Assembly: GCA_902478425.1 (NCBI GenBank)
Contig: CABSKV010000017.1
Location: forward strand, 1 to 22,724
Origin: an uncultured Coriobacteriia bacterium
GTDB lineage: Bacteria > Actinomycetota > Coriobacteriia > Coriobacteriales > QAMH01
Reading direction: 5' to 3'
DNA: 22,724 nt
Shown here piece after piece: positions 22,090 through 22,724 of the stretch; position 1 is the stretch's first letter, and each line of letters begins with the position of its first letter. Made by a program: the position numbers and the translations under genes. Below the pieces are notes generated by a model, which was not told the DNA's origin, did not search any database, and saw only the letters and a list, made by a program, of their open reading frames with translations.

Positions 22090-22302
22090 TTAAGCGGTCG
22101 CTTCGGCTGCAGCGCGAATCTCACGGGCACGCAGCTCGGTGCAAATACGGGCAATGTCCTTCTTGACGACCTTCACACGCGCGGTGTTGTCCAGCTGGCT
22201 GGTGGCCATCTGGAAGCGCAGGTTAAAGAGCTCGGTGCGCGCCTCGGTCAGCTTGTCGTTGAGGTCGTCGGTAGTGAGCTCGCGGATCTCTGCAGGCTTC
22301 AT
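22090..22302 (-). CDS. rpmC: Large-subunit ribosomal protein L29
   Basis: This 70-residue protein is L29, a two-helix 50S protein at the tunnel exit that helps dock SRP and trigger factor. MKPAEIRELTTDDLNDKL and ELFNLRFQMATSQLDN are typical. The rplP stop (TAA, 22305-22303) directly abuts the ATG at 22302, so the genes are translationally coupled. The alanine-rich end is slightly long for the family. Confidence 0.96.
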   Translation of the reverse strand: MKPAEIRELTTDDLNDKLTEARTELFNLRFQMATSQLDNTARVKVVKKDIARICTELRAREIRAAAEATA

Positions 22303-22724
22303 TTACTCGTCGCCTCCTTCTTCCTCAGTGGTGGCGGCAGCGGGGGCAGCTGCAGCGGTGCTCTCCTTGGCAGCCTTGGAGCGGCCACGAGCGGAATCCT
22401 TGGCATGGGCCTTGGCGTACTCCGCAGCACGCTCGGCGGCATCCTCGCGAATCACCATCTTGCACTTGATGGGCAGCTTGTTGATGGCAAGGCGCATGGC
22501 CTCGCGGGCATCGTCGGGCTGAACGCCATCGATCTCGAACATGATGCGGCCGGGCTTGACGACGGCCACCCACTCCTCGGGATTGCCCTTGCCGGAACCC
22601 ATGCGGGTCTCTGCCGGCTTCTTGGTGATGGGCTTGTCCGGGAAGATCGTGATCCACACGCGACCGCCACGCTTCATGTAGCGGGTCATGGCGATACGAG
22701 CGGCCTCGATCTGGCGGTTGGTGA
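22303..22724 (-). CDS. rplP: Large-subunit ribosomal protein L16, C-terminal part, with Ala-rich tail
   Basis: The gene enters from the right edge; 139 residues are visible, starting TNRQIEAARIAMTRYMKRGG in L16. L16 organises the A site of the 50S subunit. The conserved core continues through FPDKPITKKPAETRMGSGKG and ends near LPIKCKMVIRE. A further 46 residues follow: helical Ala/Lys/Arg-rich sequence, then an AAAAPAAATTEEEGGDE end. E. coli L16 stops within about 10 residues of the LPIK motif, so this tail is an extension. An ATG at 22689 is internal, not the start. Confidence 0.95.
   Translation of the reverse strand, partial: TNRQIEAARIAMTRYMKRGGRVWITIFPDKPITKKPAETRMGSGKGNPEEWVAVVKPGRIMFEIDGVQPDDAREAMRLAINKLPIKCKMVIREDAAERAAEYAKAHAKDSARGRSKAAKESTAAAAPAAATTEEEGGDE

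Overview
This 22.7 kb window comes from a GC-rich bacterial chromosome. It most likely belongs to the Actinomycetota, and class Coriobacteriia fits best. The evidence is the high GC content, the gene order secY-adk-map-infA-rpmJ-rpsM-rpsK-rpsD-rpoA-rplQ-ecfT-truA, zinc-type S14, L36, L24 and adenylate kinase, and an AddAB-type rather than RecBCD-type repair nuclease. The taxon is inferred from gene content. No rRNA, tRNA, CRISPR array, insertion sequence or prophage gene was seen.

The left end (1-7114) concerns DNA repair. The 3' end of a Y-family polymerase gene (+) meets a minus-strand operon tail to tail, with adjoining stop codons. That operon is gph-like HAD phosphatase, addB, addA. Positions 7115-7215 are a divergent promoter region. 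From it maf is read on +, apparently as a leaderless mRNA. The 3' end of maf overlaps the next minus-strand gene by 66 bp.

Positions 7756-9060 hold a small minus-strand unit: acpP with a clear promoter and strong ribosome-binding site, then two uncharacterised membrane proteins, one with a C-terminal zinc ribbon. A near-perfect palindrome that supplies the truA stop codon separates this unit from the long ribosomal operon upstream.

Positions 9093-22724 are one continuous minus-strand S10/spc/alpha-type super-operon. In transcription order it reads rplP (partial), rpmC, rpsQ, rplN, rplX, rplE, rpsN, rpsH, rplF, rplR, rpsE, rpmD, rplO, secY, adk, map, infA, rpmJ, rpsM, rpsK, rpsD, rpoA, rplQ, ecfT, truA. 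It encodes ribosomal proteins, the SecY channel, RNA polymerase alpha, IF-1, N-terminal Met removal, adenylate kinase, a vitamin-transporter T subunit and a tRNA pseudouridine synthase. Most junctions are short or overlapping, but five spacers of about 100-240 nt each contain inverted repeats.

The gene set itself is ordinary. The strongest candidate for something undescribed is the 238-nt rplX-rplE spacer. It can fold into a 112-nt imperfect hairpin that includes the end of rplX, plus a second long-range stem just upstream of the rplE ribosome-binding site. This is the position where S8 represses the spc operon in E. coli. Other points of interest are a hairpin flanked by 10-bp direct repeats between rplE and rpsN, a long acidic tail on L17, an AddB lacking a Walker A motif, and an ecfT without adjacent ATPase genes.
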